Below are positions 33,836-35,265 of a DNA stretch of 35,265 nucleotides, in pieces; position 1 is the first letter of the stretch, and the number at the start of each line of letters is the position of its first letter. Source of the DNA: Brevundimonas abyssalis TAR-001 (lineage in GTDB: Bacteria > Pseudomonadota > Alphaproteobacteria > Caulobacterales > Caulobacteraceae); the NCBI RefSeq assembly GCF_000466985.1, contig NZ_BATC01000026.1:1-35265 (forward strand), in the 5' to 3' direction. Under the pieces are notes generated by a model. The model saw only the letters and a list, made by a program, of their open reading frames with translations. It was not told the DNA's origin and ran no database searches. The translations under genes were made by a program, and so were the position numbers.

Positions 33836-35116
33836 TCAGGCCGCCCCGGTCGCCGCCTCTTCCGGCTCGCTGTCGTCCAGCACCACGGTGACGGCCATGT
33901 CGGCGCTGACGTTGCCGAGGGTGCGGAAGATGTCGGGGATCACCTCCACAGCCAGCAGCAGGGGCAGCAGCTCCAACGGCACGCCCAGCGCCAGGCAGAT
34001 GGGCGCCATGGAGGTGAAGAAGGAGACCTGACCGGGCAGGCCGACGGTGCCGATGCTCACCGCCAGGGCCACCAGGCCCGCCGCCGCCATCTGGCCGAAG
34101 CTGGGCTCCAGCCCGAACACATGGGCGATGAACAGGGCCACGGACAGATTGGCCACCGGGCTGGTGATGCGGAAGATGGCCACCGCCAGCGGCAGGACCA
34201 GACCCGCCACGCGCTCGGGGATGCCCAGGAAGTCCTGGGCCCGCTCGACCATCACCGGCAGGGTGCCCAGGGACGACTGGGTCGAGAAGGCCACCGCCTG
34301 AACCGGCACCAGGGCGCGGGCGAAGCGGGCGAGCGAGACCCGGCCGCTCAAAACGGCCAGGGGATAGCTGGCCAGCACGGTGACGATGCAGGCGCCGGAC
34401 ACCAGAACGATGTAATGGATCAGGGCCGGAGCCGAGCCGAAGCCGCTGCGCAGGCCCAGCACCAGGGCCAGGGCGAAGACGCCGATGGGCGCAGCCAGCA
34501 GCACCCAGCGCACGATGATGATCATGATCTGGGCCACGGCCTCGAACACATTGACGATCAGGGCGCGCTGGTCGGCCGGCAGGCGGGTGGCGGCGAAGCC
34601 GAAGAAGGCGGCGAACAACACCAGCGGCAGCACCGCGTTCTCGGCTGCGGCGCGCACGGGATTGGCGGGCGCGAGGGACTTCAGCCACTGGGCGAAGCCG
34701 CCGCCCTCGGCCGCCGCCGCCAGCCCCTCCGTCGAGGCGCCGCCGGCCCCGGTGATCAGGGCCTGGGCCGCCTGGGGCGCCACCGGCCACAGGGCCAGCA
34801 CCAGCGGAATGACCAGCAGGGTCAGGGCTGCGGCCGCCGCCACCAATCCGACGAACAGGGCCACCGCCCGCGCCGCGAGCCGGCCCGTGGCCGCCGCGTC
34901 CGAGGCCGCCGCGATGCCGACCACCACCAGCGAGAAGACCAGCGGAATGACGGTCATCTGCAGGGTGTTCAGCCACAGCCCGCCGACCGCCTCGATCCCG
35001 GACACCACGCCGGGGCTGATGACCATGTCCGAACCCTGAACGACGGCGCCGATGCCGAGGCCGATGAGCAGGGCGATCAGGACGCGGGCGCTGAGGGAAC
35101 GTAGGACGGCGGTCAT
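33836..35116 (-). CDS. Dicarboxylate/amino acid:cation symporter (SDF family)
   Basis: A 426-residue membrane protein with about eight hydrophobic helices and the two hairpin signatures of the family: AFSTQSSLGTLPVM (serine-rich HP1) and the helix 8 segment DIFRTLGNVSADMAV. The helix 7 motif NMDGT, which binds sodium in GltPh/DctA, reads FRITSPVAN here, so substrate or coupling ion may differ from typical members. It probably imports a C4-dicarboxylate or amino acid. It is convergent with the zinc receptor (16 bases between stops). Confidence 0.88.
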   Translation of the reverse strand: MTAVLRSLSARVLIALLIGLGIGAVVQGSDMVISPGVVSGIEAVGGLWLNTLQMTVIPLVFSLVVVGIAAASDAAATGRLAARAVALFVGLVAAAAALTLLVIPLVLALWPVAPQAAQALITGAGGASTEGLAAAAEGGGFAQWLKSLAPANPVRAAAENAVLPLVLFAAFFGFAATRLPADQRALIVNVFEAVAQIMIIIVRWVLLAAPIGVFALALVLGLRSGFGSAPALIHYIVLVSGACIVTVLASYPLAVLSGRVSLARFARALVPVQAVAFSTQSSLGTLPVMVERAQDFLGIPERVAGLVLPLAVAIFRITSPVANLSVALFIAHVFGLEPSFGQMAAAGLVALAVSIGTVGLPGQVSFFTSMAPICLALGVPLELLPLLLAVEVIPDIFRTLGNVSADMAVTVVLDDSEPEEAATGAA

Positions 35117-35213
35117 GGGCGGCTCCGCATGATGAGGGCCGCGAGCCTTAGCTGATTTTCGCTCCGCGTCGAATCCAGCGGCGCTGTCAGCCGCTGGGAG
35201 AGGGGCTGCAGGC

Positions 35214-35265
35214 TCAGCGGGGCTGGACGGTCAGGGCGGCGTGGTCCGGCGCGCCGAGGCCCCGC
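35214..35265 (-). CDS. C-terminal end of an unidentified gene, cut by the window edge
   Basis: The last 52 bases on the minus strand read RGLGAPDHAALTVQPR then TGA (35214-35216). All 16 third positions are G or C, as in the real genes nearby, while the other frames are not. Too short to identify. It points toward the symporter gene, about 97 bases away. Confidence 0.45.
   Translation of the reverse strand, partial: RGLGAPDHAALTVQPR

Overview
The window looks like chromosomal DNA of a high-GC alphaproteobacterium, most likely of the Caulobacteraceae (Brevundimonas or Caulobacter type). This rests on a CpdR-like receiver protein, CobT, a general-stress-type (EcfG) promoter candidate, two TonB-dependent receptors and very high third-position GC in the right half. 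It has two parts of different character, meeting at a tRNA-Val(GAC) gene near 22.96-23.03 kb.

Left part (1-22.56 kb) is an accessory-looking catabolic region for an acid degraded as a CoA thioester. In order it holds: the end of an enoyl-CoA hydratase; a [2Fe-2S] ferredoxin and its FAD reductase (the electron chain of a P450 or Rieske oxygenase that is not in the window); a decayed IS3-family transposase; a LuxR-type/TetR regulator pair; a thiolase; a three-domain hydratase/3-hydroxyacyl-CoA dehydrogenase/hydratase fusion; an AAHS-like MFS transporter; a MaoC-type hydratase gene cut in two by an IS21-family element that is itself internally deleted; an acyl-CoA ligase; a TonB-dependent receptor; and a five-gene minus-strand operon (acyl-CoA dehydrogenase, enoyl-CoA hydratase, acyl-CoA ligase, APH-like phosphotransferase, DUF6285). 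A second acyl-CoA dehydrogenase is divergent from that operon and probably pairs with its first gene. Together these would import a hydrophobic substrate across both membranes, hydroxylate it, activate it with CoA and run beta-oxidation to a thiolytic step. The substrate cannot be read from the sequence.

Right part (22.96-35.27 kb) looks like core genome: tRNA-Val, cpdR, an N-formylglutamate amidohydrolase with a one-base frameshift, a candidate small RNA with its own promoter and terminator, a DUF599 membrane protein, inorganic pyrophosphatase, cobT with a one-base frameshift, a FATP-type acyl-CoA synthetase, two proteins of unknown function, a zinc-type TonB receptor with His/Asp-rich loops behind a possible Zur site, and an SDF-family symporter.

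The items most worth checking are the small RNA candidate at 24.58-24.66 kb, the MaoC gene interrupted by the deleted IS21 element, the triple-domain beta-oxidation fusion with a relic internal start, perfect palindromes in both divergent catabolic promoters, a cluster of TTCAGACT repeats downstream of cobT, and the possible genomic-island boundary at the tRNA.
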